Positions 1-13,322 of a stretch of 64,000 nucleotides of DNA are shown here, in pieces. The DNA is from Hedera helix (taxonomy: Eukaryota > Streptophyta > Magnoliopsida > Apiales > Araliaceae). Under the pieces are notes generated by a model. It did not search any database. It worked only from the letters and a program-made list of their open reading frames with translations, and was not told the origin of the DNA. The stretch spans positions 7,674,432-7,738,431 of the forward strand of contig OX359284.1 in assembly GCA_947179155.2 (NCBI GenBank), read 5' to 3'. The translations under genes were made by a program, and so were the position numbers. Every line of letters starts with the position of its first letter. The first letter of the stretch is position 1.

Positions 1-54
1 AATTGTAGAAAAGTTTGCGTTTCAAGCTTCGATTAAAGAAGATTTGATCAAATG
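1..54 (+). other. Left-edge fragment, unidentified
   Basis: This short piece precedes the first LTR-like sequence. One forward frame is open throughout, so it may be a scrap of retroelement coding sequence, but it is too short to identify. Confidence 0.2.
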
Positions 55-3000
55 TGTAACGCCCCAAAAATTCATGTGTTTGCCACATGAAACCTCGTAC
101 ATTAAATTACAACCATATTCTTAATAACCATATCATACCACAATACTATAGTTAACAAAAACACGATTATTTAAAACTTTACAATGTTTCTAATCCAGAA
201 TTGAAATCTTTATTACATTTTAATAAATCTCAAATCATATATAACATGACCTAGTCTATTACAATAATTTATGAGTACATACAACTCATCCACCGACTTT
301 AGGTCTATCTATTTATACAAAAAATTTCTCATTTATCTGAGTTTTCGCAACAACACTCGTCTAGCTTGGTCAAAAGTTATACTAACAATACGAGTTTTTT
401 AACTTTTGTTATTACAAAACATTGTTTGTTCGAAAGGTTTTACAACCAAATATTATAATTTCTGACGACGAAGTTTAATACAAAAACATAAGCGTCTAAC
501 ACTATCATTAACTACTAGATAATAATATGGTTTAGTGGACAACAACGCAATCCTTAGTCATTTTAAGCAATAAGCCTTCCTGATTCTTTGGCTTTACCGG
601 AACTTTCAGATTCCTCGAACTTTGCTGAAATATTAGTTTTAAGCAATAGTGAGCACGACGGCTCAACAAGTTTAACAGTTAACACATAGCACATTTCATA
701 TTACATGCTTCACAATTCATAACTGATTTGCATTTCATGTACGCAACATACTTATCATGCTATGCATTTATTATATGCATCATACTACTCATGCTTTGCA
801 TTTTATATATGCATTATAAGTCTTATACTATGCATTTTACCAAGATATAAAATCCACTTAGAACAAATATTCTAGATTATCAACCGAATAATAACAATTA
901 TAATCACAACGTCACACATAATGCACATTTTAAGTATGCTTACAAGAAATTTACATAACACAAAAAAATCTTGCACATAACTAAACAACTAGAATACACA
1001 CAACAACAATTTAACACATAGTACAAGTTTTGAAAATCTTACCTGGCTCGCATTTCCTACTTACGCTTAGTATTTTGTGTCACTCGTATGACCTACAATG
1101 TTATGTAAGATCGACAATACATATTAGTCAAATCTTGACTCTTAACTTATTTTTAATTTATTATTCCTCGTGCGACCTATTTAATAAGTCGAGCTACCAA
1201 TCGGTCACCATTGGATCCACATTGGTTTACATTAATTTAAACTTTTATTTTCATACATACATTACAATTTCGAACATTTAATAATTTCTAATTATCATAA
1301 ATGAGACCCCCAAAAGTAATATTTTATTTTTGAAAACCCGACCCAAACTAGCCCGGATCCGACCCGATGCGCCCCGCGCCGAATTTTAGCATAGGTTGGC
1401 GCACCCCGCGCCAGGTATACAGAATCCAAAAAAACTACGGCCGGTGAGCCCTGCGCTAGGATTTAGCATGGAACGACGCACCCCGCACCATACTGCCATA
1501 ACTTCAAGTTCTTCATTTTCCCAAATTTTTAAACCTGTAGACTCATATGTTCATGTGTTAACACATTTTATATCTTTCAAGCTTTTTCACCTTTATAAAA
1601 ACACTTAGGGTTTCAAAACATTCGATTTTTCAAAAACGTAATTTACATTATTCCGATCGTTTAACGATCTTTAAAAATACATTTCTTCATTCTTTTTTCA
1701 TACGTCACTTATGTGACTCATATAACCATACATAACCATCTATGTCAAGGATCAAACACAATTTGAACCCTTGATCACCTAGACTTTTGAAAACCAATCT
1801 TTTCTTAGGGTTTTTAAACAATGCACTTCGTTTACTTTCAAAAAACATCCCGAGCATCATATAGGCTCATTTTCTTCATTCACATCAAAATAGTTCATTT
1901 TAACAACTCATAGATCCCCACAAAAAGCTTGTGGATCATTAAAACACTAACCAAAGTAAGTTGGTTTTTGCATAACCTCTAAATCTAAGGTTTGTTACAA
2001 AGTTTAACCCAAAAATCATTTTGAGCATACTTGGGCTCCTTTTTCATTTGTACCAAAAATAGTTTGTTTACAAAATTTGTAGATCTATGGTACACACCCA
2101 TAGATCTATAAAACACAACAATAAAATACATTGTTAACTTAAAAACCAAAATTCAAAACTAGGGTCTTCCTTAACATAAATCTATGTTTGATTCCTTAGT
2201 TTATCTTATACACAAAAGTGATTTAGGCACAAAATCACCAACATAACCTCCTTATAACGTTTGAAACCACCATGTTTCACCATACCGATCATCGCCTCCC
2301 ACAACAAACCTAGATCTAACAATAACATAAGTTAAAACTAGAGTTTTGAGGGATTATAAACACTTTTAAACCACATGAGTTCCTTCTCTCCTTGGATAGA
2401 TGGATAGATCTATCTTGCTAGATGGATGGTAGCCTTAGATCATCTCCCTCATTCCATGCTAGATGCAACCATGGCTAGATCTTTCTCTCTTTCTCTCAAG
2501 CTTTTCAAGCTTCCTCCCTTTTTCTCTTGCTTTCTTTCTTTCTTTTTCTCTAGATTTTTCTCTAGAGCTTTCTCTCTAGAGCTCTCTCTCTCTCTACCAA
2601 AAACTTCTAACACTTGGGAAATAAAAGAAAATGGCTAACACTCTATTTCCTTTACTTAGTTGGTAAATATACATACAATTTGTATATCTATCTAACTTCA
2701 CTAACTCAAGTTACCTAGACTCGCCTAGGGTTAGGGTTAAACCCTTAAGGTCTTCCTAACACCCAACTTCTCCTTTTTTACTTCTACACTTGTAACTTGG
2801 CTTCTAGGAAAAGCTTTAAAGCTCTCCTAATGCTCCCTTGGTGCTAACAAATTTGGGACCCTACATGGCCCCAAAATGCTCTCAATTTCCTTTTTCTTTT
2901 ATTCCTAAATGTGTATTTATATATATACCAATACATATATACATATACACCATTACACTTCACATTGGACTAAGGTTTGGGCCTACATAATTAAATCATT

Positions 3001-4169
3001 GGGCTTAAGATTAAATGCCACCATTGGGCTTCTTTATACTTCCATTGGGCCTTTAATTAATTTAGGTTAGGCCAATTAACACAACTACACAAATTTGGGC
3101 CAAAATATTTAATGAATTAGGGTTTGGGCTAATTAAATAAAATTTCACTCCAAGGGCAAACTTGTCATTACTCCACACCAACCAAGGGTAAAATGGTCTC
3201 TACGTGATTATTAGGACATCATAGTGATTACCAAATACTCTATGGCAAAATGGTCATATCTCATTTTCTCTAGATTTTCCTTTTATAAAAACTTTATGTT
3301 TATGAAAATTTCCTAAACTTTCCATTTATGAAAAGTTTCTTCCTCGTATTCCTTTCCGTATTCGTAAATAGTGATTTTCACTAAAAATTTTAAGAAATAT
3401 TTTATTTGAAAATATGCCTTGCCACCTCATATAAACGCTATCTGTGAATATGAAATTTCAAAAAATGAAAAGATGTTTTTCGCGTGAATAGTATTTTTCT
3501 GTGTTTATTTTTTGAGAAAATATTTTTCTTAATTTAAGCATTAACACATATTCTTAATTACATAATACTTAGTTTAGGTTATAATTTTAACTTCAAATCA
3601 TCTACAATCGCTCTTACGAGTCGTCTTAGATCTTTAAAGTATACCCAAAAAAAATTTATTCCTAGGGTATCTGCTCATATCATACATAGTGATTAGATAA
3701 TAAGAATCAATCTTTATTGATCTCTCACGGTCACATAACAGGTATTACCGAATATTGGATCATTTTCTTCTTTCGTATTATATTCATATTTGTGAATAGT
3801 TCGTATTATTCTCATATTCTTTCTATATTCCACTCGTGTCTGTGAATAGGGGTTTCTGTTATCTATATGTCGTATAATTACCTGACTTATCGTATACCTT
3901 AGCGTATACTCCTTCTACCAATTCTAGGTTTTAAACTTTCTAACACAGGTTTCCCATTTAACCCTAACATCCGAATTAGGTTAAATGATTAGTCATCTCT
4001 ACGTGTTCGTCTTTCTCAAATTAGGTTTTAGACTTTAACCCCTTAAAAAGGATTCCATCCTCCGAAACACTACTACAATCGTATTGTTAAAATTTGATTT
4101 ATTTATATACCCTTACAAAATCTGCCTATTCAAATAATTTTATCAATTTGTCTTATCTTAGGTATTACA
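55..4169 (-). repeat. LTR-like sequence of a Tekay-related gypsy element (minus)
   Basis: Read on the minus strand this block begins TGTAATACCTAAGATA, close to the start of the Tekay LTR at 4173 (TGTAATATCCAAGATA), and ends TTTTTGGGGCGTTACA, close to the Tekay LTR end. It has no convincing coding sequence. A GC-rich island with motifs such as GCGCCCCGCGCC lies at 1348-1500. Its first kilobase aligns by eye, in inverted orientation, with 19400-20610; both share a block around TTAACAAGTYTAACAGTTA and repeated TGCATTTTATA-like words. The flanking 5-mers (AAATG left, TTTCC right) do not match, so an intact solo LTR is not proven. The left boundary is clear; the right boundary is inferred from similarity to the Tekay LTR start. 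Confidence 0.5.
1348..1500 (-). repeat. GC-rich palindromic island in LTR-like sequence
   Basis: Several GC-rich words related to GGCGCGGGGTGCGCC (minus strand) stand out in AT-rich surroundings. The same motif type occurs at 19056-19180 in the related sequence of opposite orientation. Confidence 0.6.
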
Positions 4170-4172
4170 TTT
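4168..4172. repeat. Target site duplication CATTT, left copy
   Basis: CATTT directly precedes the Tekay 5' LTR and recurs directly after the 3' LTR at 18050-18054. Confidence 0.9.
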
Positions 4173-7100
4173 TGTAATATCCAAGATATTATGACATGTA
4201 AAAAGTTTAAATAAATAAAATGTGTGTATTTTAGTTATTTAAATTAAGCAATTAATGTGAATTATGTAAATTAATTATGAATGTATATTTTTATTACGGT
4301 TATTAATTTAATGATGTATGTTAATGAAAAGAGAATTAATATTGGAAATTAATCCTAAATTAAATTAAAAGTTAATGAGGTAATTAACGAAGTCAAAAAT
4401 CATTGATCATGGATTAATTAATAATTATGAGGAATATTTGGAAATTATTAAGAGGGAAATTAATATAGAAATAAATAATATATTATATATATAAGGAAAT
4501 ATAATTAAAGATGGAGGAAATTTGATAAATATATAATTTATATAAGAAAATTTATGAAAGAAAAGGTTAACAATTATACGAAATTATATTGTATAGTTTA
4601 TATAAAATATATGAAATAGTAAAAAGGAATAATTAATCAATATGGATAATTCTTATTTTAATAAAATAATGTATGCAAAATAGAATTATTTCTATTTTTA
4701 TGAGATTTAATATTTTTGTGGATTAAATAGGTAAAAAGAAATTGTTATAATACATAATATATATAAAAATTAATTTATGTATATATTATGTAGTAATAGA
4801 AAATATATGTATGTTTATGTAATGTATATGTATTAAAGTTGAAACATAGGAAAATTGATTTTATTAAGTTATGCAAATTATTTTATTAATTTTGAAAGTA
4901 TAAAATACTTCATATAGTTACATGCATGTCCTTATGCGTGTAAAAATTTATCACGTAATGTACATTAAAAATATGTGAATATTATTTATAAGTTATTTTA
5001 TGAATTTTGGTAAATTAAAATAAATATTTTATATATATTATATAAAATATTTATTACACGAATAAATTGCGTAATGTATTAAAATGTACGCATGCATGGA
5101 AAATTTATCTCACCGACTTAACTTAAGTCGGTGGAATCAAGAGGAAAGTTCTAATAAAATTAAAGGATTGCAAGATATATCCATATATATATATATAGAA
5201 TACATAATAACACTAACATGATAGATAAACACAAAAATATACTTCCTTATCACCTTCCTTGTTCCGCCGCCACCGTTCGCCACCACCAACAACTAACGCC
5301 ACCACTAACAGGAGAGAGAAAGAAATTCTCAGCCATCCGACTGTCCGCAAAGCTTCAAAGGAAGGTATAAAATAAATTATTGAAATTATTTATGTTATTT
5401 TGTTGATAAATTAATTGTATGAAAAATTGGTAAATAATTATATAATTGTTCTATATAATTTTTAGAGGTGTATCTATGAATTTTGTGATGTTTGGGATAA
5501 TTTTGTGGTGTAAATAATGATCAAAAAAGGGAAAAATTTTCTTCCGGCTGGTTACTGTTAACACCAGGAAGAAGAAGAAAAAAATTAAGGCCGACCGCGC
5601 ATGGCCCGGAGGCCATAATTTTTTTCTGTAGCCGGCATTAAACGACGTCGTTTTGGGACGCCAGACGGGGGCCGCGCCATGCGCGGCTGTTGATCTTCCG
5701 GGACAGGGCCAAACGACGTCATTTGGTGCCGCGGAAGGCTGGGCGCGCGCCATGCGCGGCCGACCGATTTTTCGCGAAATTACCATTTTGCCCCTGTTCC
5801 GGTTTTCAGATTATTTACAGAAATGCCATTGGAAGTAAATTTAATTAAAATAAATGTTTAAAAATTGATAAAAATTATGTAAAAATCATATAAAATCAGA
5901 AAAATATATAAAAATGTTTTATAAATTAAATTTAACAAATTTTCAATTTTGAGGAATAATTCCAATTAAATATTAAATGTTTAATAATGGGAATTAAAAG
6001 AACATAACTAGAAATATAATCAAATTAGGTTATAATTAATTATAAATACCCATATAGAGTCGATGGGTAGAGTAATTAGGTTATGAGTGATATTAATTAT
6101 ATATATTAATATCTCGAGTTACTAAATTATTATTATTTGATTATGCTATTATTATAGGGTGTTTAAGAAAGGAAAATTTAGCTGTTAAATTAGTAATCGG
6201 ACATCGAGACAAGTTCCTAAACCCTAGCTTTGAACCATTGATCATATGTTATATATCAAAATCTTTATTGAGCTCTATTTCTCAAGTTTTATCATTATTC
6301 CACTTCCTTGAATGTTGATTCGATTGATGTTGTAAATTGTTCAATGAAAAATTAAAAATCTCTGTTGTTACTTACATTCAATCTTAAACGTCACATAACG
6401 AATTATAATTGTTGATTAGTGAGTTGGTGGTTGTAAGTCTATGCCACTTGTCCGGCTAGACTTTTAATACATTTAAATTTCAAATTACTCTATTTTGTTA
6501 AGTGCTAAGCCAAACCAAAATGTTTTGGTGCGGACTCCTAGAAACTGAGATGAACAACCCTATTCCAGGGGTATAGCTTGTCGGATGCCTTAAATTCCGA
6601 TCCTCCGCGATATGCGGTAATATGATGTGCACAGTCATAGGTACGAGAGGCTGATCACCTCGAGTGCAGGTTTAAGGTCTTTATGACATAAACGGGTTAT
6701 CAATATTAAAAATTGATTAACCTATGTTCAGTGGTCTTGTGACCCTCAGTTTAATTCATATATATCATGTTTCAAAAAAACAATTCCTGCAATTATTTTC
6801 CTTCATTTAATTGAATTAATGTTACATTGTTGGTATAAATTCTGATCCTTATGCTACATTGTTATTCAGTTCATTATACTTGCTGAGCACTTTAGTTGCT
6901 CACTTTTACTTGCTTAAAATGTCGCAGACAAAGATGTAAAACCCGAGAGTCTAGATAAGAAAGACAAAGGCAAAGGAAAGGTATCGGACTGAAGAAATTG
7001 ATGTATTGTCCCCAGCCGGTAGTCTTAAATCTATGTTGTGACTGTAGATAGGAAATGTTATCCTAGTAATGTTATATGTATGTAAAGGTTAATGACCCTA

Positions 7101-7250
7101 GGAGTGTGAGAGATGTAATTTGTATTATGTTGGAGAATAGCATATGTAATGTATATTAATGGTAATTCTGGGTAGTGATTAATGTATGCGATATTATGAA
7201 TAGTGAACACCAAATTGAGGTTCTAGGAGCCTGAATTTGGGGGCGTCACA
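4173..7250 (+). repeat. 5' LTR of the Tekay-type element
   Basis: A 3,078-bp direct repeat of 14991-18049 with TG...CA ends. It contains a GC-rich module at about 5589-5765 with the perfect palindrome AAACGACGTCGTTT, and a TATA-like TTATAAATA near 6040. Against the 3' LTR it has an extra AT dinucleotide tract near 5180 and lacks a few bases after GTTTTGGGA near 5657. Confidence 0.95.
5589..5765 (+). promoter_or_regulatory. GC-rich palindrome module in the Tekay LTR
   Basis: It contains AAACGACGTCGTTT (5640-5653, perfect palindrome with a GACGTC core as recognised by bZIP factors), a second GACGTC site in a near-perfect inverted repeat at 5709-5726, and GC-rich near-palindromes around CCATGCGCGGC at 5671-5687 and 5741-5765. 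The 3' LTR has the module at about 16380-16562. A regulatory role is inferred from the sequence only. Confidence 0.5.
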
Positions 7251-7253
7251 GGT

Positions 7254-7265
7254 TGGTATCAGAGC
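7254..7265 (+). other. Primer-binding site, tRNA-iMet type
   Basis: TGGTATCAGAGC starts three bases after the 5' LTR. It is the standard plant primer-binding site complementary to the 3' end of initiator methionine tRNA, used to prime minus-strand synthesis. Confidence 0.95.
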
Positions 7266-7463
7266 TGAAAGATTTAAGACTATGGGTGAGGGGAAAACTT
7301 TAGGTATAAGCACACAACTCAAATCGAGTTTAAGAAAGAAAAAAAAAGGAAAGTAGGGAATTTAGGACGTTCAAAAGTCAATAAATTGTGTATTACTTAA
7401 AAAGTTATTATATAATGGTTAGATTAACGTTGATAGAGGATTATTGTATTGTTGTTTTATAGG

Positions 7464-8216
7464 ATGACGGAAGCAGGCGAACCAAGTGGGGCTAGGATTG
7501 AAGAAGAAGAGGTTAGAGATATATATGTAGTACCTGAGCAAGTAATTGCTAGTCCACCAGTGTTTGAGCCAGGGTCAGAGTATGGACCAGATTTTGAACC
7601 AGAAGAACATATGGAAGTAAATGAAGAAGAAGAAGATGGAGTAGGAGGGTCTTCTGAAGGTACTCCTCCCGAAAACTTAGACCCAAATGAAGAATTAATA
7701 GCTAATGTCATAGATACTATAAATGGTTTAGAGATTCAGGTGGCCGATCTTACACACCAAGTACATGAGTTAGAAGCCCAAGCTGTGACTCAAAATGTTG
7801 TGTCACAGCAAAGAGAGGAAGAACTCCAGGTCCTCACCTAACAGAAAAATGAGGCAGTAAATAAACTGGGCCAAGCCGAACATAGAATAGAAGAATTGTC
7901 TACAGCAAGACAGATTCTTGTTGATAGGTTAAATAGAGAGGTGGCAGATAGAACAAGAATTGAGAATGCTTGGGGAAGAGCAACTAGACAGGTAGGCCTC
8001 ACAGAAAACGAGGTGAGAGCTAAACAAGTAAGAATGGATGATATGGAGTATGCTTTTAAATGCGCATCGGAAAGGGCACAACATAGAATTCGATACTTTC
8101 GAGTAGAGGAAGGTCAGTATTGGCGAGACATTGATCGTGATGTGGCGATCAATATTATAAGACAAGAATTTGAAGATGCGATGAGAAGAGCAATGAACCC
8201 GTGGAATGTGGGATAG
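7464..8216 (+). pseudogene. Extra ORF upstream of gag (acidic, coiled-coil-like), one stop
   Basis: A frame of about 250 codons lies between the primer-binding site and gag. The ATG at 7464 is the first in frame; the frame stays open except for one TAA at 7839-7841, most simply a former CAA codon. The first 90 residues are acidic and Glu/Pro-rich; from about residue 85 the pattern becomes heptad-like and rich in Glu, Gln, Arg and Leu, suggesting a coiled coil. It has no zinc knuckle, protease or RT motif and does not resemble gag. A gap of about 250 bp without ORF separates it from gag at 8471. I do not recognise a family. A structural or assembly accessory role is possible, and a captured host fragment is an alternative. 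Confidence 0.6.
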
Positions 8217-8470
8217 TGTGATACTGATGTATATATTGACGTTTATATAAATAGTATGAAACCCTATTTTTGATGTAAATAGCAGGGATATGATATGTAA
8301 ATAGGATGTATGTGTAATTTGGGGTATGTACGTATCTTGTAAAATAGTTGGTTGTTAATGTAAATATTGGAAGACTGGTGTTATAAAGTATGTTTTGATA
8401 TAAATTGCCAGTTTTAAATTTTGTATTGTAAAAATAGTAATGTAAATTAATATAAAGTTCATATTTCAAA

Positions 8471-10030
8471 ATGCCGCCAAAGAGAGGTAAACATGCTAGA
8501 AGAGCACAAGAAGAATCAGTGAATGAAGTTACTGGGACAGGTACAAGAATAGAACCAGAAACAGTCCCAGTTAATCTAGTACAAAGGTTAGTAGATTTAC
8601 TAGCAGGTGCAATGCAAAATAGGAACCTAGTTCCTGCTGAACAGAATACCCAACCCTTAAATTTTGCAAATTTTAAAGATTTTAAACTAGCCGGACCACC
8701 AGAATTTAAGGGCTCTATAAACCTTATAGAAGCTCAAACTTGGATTATGGAGATAGAAAGGGTTTTTGAGGTGGTTAGAGTAGTTGAGGAGCAGAAAACT
8801 GCTTTTTCAACCTTCATGATGAAAGGAGAAGCTGCCCACTGGTGGCAAGCAAATCGGAATAGAGAGGCGGGAGAAATAGTTCCTTGGAAGAGGTTTAAGG
8901 AACTATTTTTCGAAAATTATTTTCCCACTAGTATGCAGAACAAGTTAGAGATTCAGTTTTTGGATTTAAAATAGAATAACATGTCAGTAGCTGAGTATGC
9001 CGCCAAATTTAACGAATTGACCCGGTTTACACCATACCAGGTCAGTACAGAAGAGCGGAAAGCCAAAAGATTTGAACAGGGATTGAAACCCTGGATTTAT
9101 AGTAAGATGAATATGTTTCAGACAACAACATATGCTGATGTGTTGGAAAAGGCAATTTTAGCCGAGGGAGGTAGTGAAGCTATTACGAAATATCATCAAG
9201 AGCAAAAGAAAAGAAAGAATGAAGGAGATTCCAATGGGGGAAGTGGTAGTAGTATCAACCCTCCTAGCAAGAAAAAGTGGAGTGGTAGTACCAACACCTC
9301 CGGAAACAAATCCGGAGATGTAAAGAAGAAAGTTGAGCTGTGTAGCAATTGTGGGAAGAATCATTCTGGGGTTTATCTGAAAGGGAAGAAGGTTTGTTAT
9401 AAGTGTCAGCAAGAAGGGCACATTGCACCAAATTGCCCAAAATTGAAGAAAACAGGATGTTATAACTGTGGAGCGGCAGGTCATTTTTCTCGAAACTGTC
9501 CAAAAAAGACGATGGAGGTAACAAATGGAAGGAAACTGACACTTCCCGCACCAACTCCACTAGGTCGTCCTACTGCTCGAACTTTTAACATGACGGTACA
9601 GGATGCGAAAAAGTCTAAAGATGTGGTGTCAGGTACCATTTCAATTTGCAATATTAATGCATGTGTGCTTTTTGATTCGGGTGCTACGTGCTCTTTTATT
9701 TATGATGAATTTGCTAGAAGACTAGGGTTGACTCATGAAAATTTAGAACAACCCTTGAATATAGAGATAGCAAATAAAGAAGTGATACCTGTTAATCATG
9801 TGCATAAACATTGCCCTATGGTGATAAGAAAACATAAGTTATATGTGGATTTAATTCCGATACGTCTTGGGGAATTTGATGTCATCCTAGGGATGGACTG
9901 GTTGTATAACCATAAAGCAATGATTGATTGTCAAAGGAAATGTGTAACTTTACAGACCCCTAAAAAGTCAAAAATAGTATTTTATGGTAACAAATTACCA
10001 AGACAATTTAGTTGTATGTCAGTCATGTAA
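8471..10030 (+). pseudogene. gag: Tekay gag and aspartic protease region
   Basis: The ATG at 8471 opens the gag-pol frame. Residues 1-170 contain the gypsy gag core (AHWWQANRN). A TAG at 8972-8974 replaces what looks like Gln, then the frame continues (MSVAEYAAKFNELTRF). Two CCHC zinc knuckles (CYKCQQEGHIAPNC and CYNCGAAGHFSRNC, about 9395-9500) follow a first, defective knuckle whose last Cys is Tyr. The protease active site DSGAT lies near 9674-9688 and the flap-side GMDWL near 9890. The frame ends at a TAA (10028-10030), and RT continues in the same frame. Gag would form the particle and the protease would cut the polyprotein; both are broken here. Confidence 0.9.
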
Positions 10031-10057
10031 GCTAGTAAGGCGTTAAGGAAGGGAGGA

Positions 10058-11853
10058 ATGGGATACTTAGCGTGTGTGATAGATACCCAGAAAGGGGAGA
10101 TAAAAATGGGGGAAATACCGGTAGTGAATGAATTTCCCGATGTATTTCCGGATGACTTACCTGGTCTTCCTCCAGATCGGGAAATCGAATTTGTGGTTGA
10201 TTTAGCACCAGGAACTGCTCCCATATTTAAGGCTTTGTATAGAATGACCCCAGTGGAACTGAAAGAGTTGATGAAACAACTACAGGAGCTATTAGATAAG
10301 AAGTTTATTCAGCCAAGTGTGTCCCCATGGGGAGCACCAGTGCTATTTGTTAAAAAGAAGGATGGAACTTTACGGTTATGTATTGATTATAGATAATTAA
10401 ATAAGATGACCATCAAGAATAAATACCCGTTGCCAAGGATTGATGATTTTTTTGATTAGTTGAAAGGAGCAAAATATTTTTCAAAGATTGATCTTCGGTC
10501 AGGGTATCATCAGTTAAAAATAAGAAAGGAAGATGTGCCAAAAACAACATTCAGAACTCGTTATGGCCATTACGAGTTTCTGGTTATGCCGTTTGGACTA
10601 ACAAATGCACCAGCTGCATTCATGGATATGATGAATAGGATTTTTAAACCCTATTTGGATAAATTTGTAGTGGTGTTTATAGATGATATCCTGGTATATT
10701 CCAAGTCTCAGGAAGAACATGTAGATCATTTAAAAACAGTGTTGGAAACTTTGAGAAATGAAAAGTTATATGCCAAATTCTCGAAGTGTGAATTCTGGTT
10801 GGAAAGAGTTCACTTTTTGGGTCATGTTATTGATAAAGATGGAATTTCTGTGGACCCTGCAAAAGTTGAAGCTGTAATTAATTGGGAACAACCAAAGACA
10901 CCTACAGAAGTGAGAGTTTCTTAGGTTTAGCGGGTTATTATCGACGATTTATTCAAGATTTTTCTAAGATAGCAACTCCACTAACCAATTTAACTAGGAA
11001 GTCTGTAAAATTAGTGTGGACAGATAAATGTGAGGAAAGCTTTTGTGAGCTAAAGAAAAGGTTAAGTAAAGCCCCGGTGTTAACTTTGCCTGATGAAACA
11101 GGGAATTTTGTGGTGTATAGTGACACCTCGCATAAAGGGTTAGGCTTTATACTTATGCAGAATGGTAAGGTTATTGCATACGCGTCAGGACAGTTGAAAG
11201 ATTATGAGAAAGGATATCCGACCCATGATTTGGAATTGGCAGCAGTAGTCTTTGCATTGAAAATATGGAGACATTATCTTTATGGGGAGAAATGTGAGAT
11301 ATATACAGACCACAAAAGTCTGAAGTATATCTTCACACAAAAAGAATTGAAAATGCGTCAAAGGAGGTGGCTGGAATTGATAAAGGATTATGGTTGTGAA
11401 ATCCTCTATCATCCGGGAAAAGCTAATATAGTAGCTGATGCTTTAAGTAGAAAGGAGAGAGAAAAGTTGATGAAATTAACTGTTCAGGATGAACTAATTA
11501 AGGAAATGAAAAAGTTGGAAATTGAAGTGAAGTATCCCTTTGAAACAGATGAGATGTTGTTTATTGTAGGAATGCAACCAACACTGTTAAAAAAAGTGAA
11601 TGAGGCCCAATTAGCCAATGATGAATGTATTCAAGTAAGGAATAGGGTTACCTCAAGTGATGATGTAAAATTTCAAATAGATAGTAATGGAATTCTCAGA
11701 TTTGAGGGACGAATTTGGATACCAGCAGTGGTTGAATTAAAGGATGAGATATTACAGGAAGCACATAATTCAAAATTTTCAATTCACCCAGGAAGTACGA
11801 AAATGTACCAAGATTTACGAAAGCATTTTTGGTGGCCAAACATGAAACGAGAG
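10058..11853 (+). pseudogene. pol: Tekay reverse transcriptase-RNase H and integrase zinc-binding start
   Basis: Reverse transcriptase runs from about 10058; its catalytic FIDDIL box is at about 10676-10693. Two in-frame stops (TAA 10394-10396 and TAG 10457-10459) sit where related enzymes have Gln. A single-base deletion near 10914, before the conserved FLGLAGYYRRF, shifts the frame. RNase H follows (YSDTS near 11118, ending ADALSRKE near 11450). Then comes the first half of the integrase HHCC zinc-binding domain (HPGSTKM, WWPNMKRE), cut off at 11853 by the solo LTR. Without that insertion the frame would join exactly to 13788. Confidence 0.92.
11849..11853. repeat. Target site duplication GAGAG of the solo LTR, left copy
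   Basis: GAGAG directly precedes TGTCGACGCC and is repeated at 13783-13787 directly after GTGTCTACA. Confidence 0.9.
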
Positions 11854-12232
11854 TGTCGACGCCGGGATTTTGTCATTTCGTTTTTTAATAATTAAATAAA
11901 GCTCTTTCCAATTTTAGCCTTTGGATTTAAGATGTGATTTTTGAAAAGGGTTGGCTTAAGTGTCGACGGGGTTTCGAAATGTCGATTTTGTAATGAACCA
12001 GTTGACCAGAGTCGCCAGTTGGTATATTTAAAATGGATGTACCAACTCATCCGAATTTTGTTTTCGTAATCGCTGGCTCATGTGTGACTCCGAGTTAATT
12101 GGTCCGCAAATCGAGATTCATAGAATTCGGGGGCTTGCTTAAGCGAGGAGAAGGTGTTAGGCACCCCCCGACTTCCGTGAAACACGGTTACCGCAATCTC
12201 GATATTTTCCTATCCTTTTAAATCCTAAAACA

Positions 12233-12277
12233 TGTGTGTGTGTGTGTGTGTATGTGTGCGTGTGTGTGCGTGTGTGC
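12233..12277 (+). repeat. (GT)n-rich microsatellite
   Basis: An imperfect GT run with TATG and TGCG interruptions inside the solo LTR. Confidence 0.9.
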
Positions 12278-13274
12278 CTAAATGAATGTTGTTGGAATAC
12301 TTTATTTTGAAAGTGCTTCAGAAATCTCGTTGACCCTAGCACGAAGGATTTGATTTAATCGAAGAGTTCATTTTTTATTGTTTTTGTTTCGATAATAAAA
12401 CCGATGATATTTTGTAAAACATATTTTTTCAAATCCTTCGCCAAATAGGAATAGAGCTCATCCGACACTTACAATTTTATTTTAGCCTACGGATGATCTA
12501 ATATCCTAGTTTGATTGATTTTATGAAAATCTTCATCTTTTCATTCCAAAATTCATTTTCCGTGTCGAAAGGGAAAATCAAGCATCAAAATAACGTTGGA
12601 GCTATTTGTGGGCATGTAAGCCGTCTAAATAGCCCCAAACGCCCACAATTACATATTTCACTATCACGAGGCCTTAAACATGATTTTTGACTCGATGTCG
12701 TTTTAAGGCCCAAAAATTTACATATTTACATAAAGGTGCATCGCGATCGCTACATACGTAAAAGCTATAAAATAAACTAAAAGGATATCATCGGGAGGTT
12801 AGGAGGAGATTCCATCCGCAATAAATCCTCCATAACCGACCCTAATCCACAGATCTACAACATATATTGACTACATTAGATCTAACTTCAAAATACACAA
12901 AATCAAACTATTTAAATAGCAATGCACCAAATATTTTCGGATCTACAGTAGATCCACCCAACAAATGCAATAAAAACGAAATGAAACTAGATCTAACTAG
13001 ATGAAATCACAAATGCTATAAACTCGGATTTTTTCACCTTTGAAATGATGAAATACATGCTTTGATACTTGGAAATCACTTAGAATACAATATATGATGT
13101 TAAGATCTAACCAAAGATGGAAGAATCTCACATTTCTCTCTCTTTTTCTCTCTTTTTTCTCTCTCTCGTCGCCTTTCTCTCTCTCCCGTCGCTCTCTTTT
13201 TCTTTATTTTTCGTCCGTCCGCGCCTCCGCTGAAGAAATGAACTGGAAGTGGCGATTTAGAACTTTAGATCTTA

Positions 13275-13322
13275 GCCGCAGGTGCAACTGCGGCCAACCG
13301 CAGGTGCAGCTGCAGCCGGCTT
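13275..13322 (+). repeat. GC-rich palindromic words in the solo LTR
   Basis: Two copies of CCGCAGGTGCA are followed by ACTGCGG and GCTGCAGCCGG, giving overlapping inverted repeats around CAGCTG-like centres. This is comparable to the palindrome modules of the other LTR families here. Confidence 0.55.

Noticed and set aside
2500..2600. Ser/Phe-rich frame with a signal-peptide look at 2426-2638
   Set aside because: It reads a CT-rich low-complexity tract inside LTR-like sequence; no conserved protein features.
5451..5838. Frames over the GC-rich part of the Tekay LTR
   Set aside because: They span the palindrome module, are absent in equivalent form from the 3' LTR because of small indels, and have no recognisable domain.
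7254..7265. Possible tRNA gene fragment
   Set aside because: TGGTATCAGAGC is the primer-binding site complementary to a tRNA 3' end; there is no tRNA fold around it.
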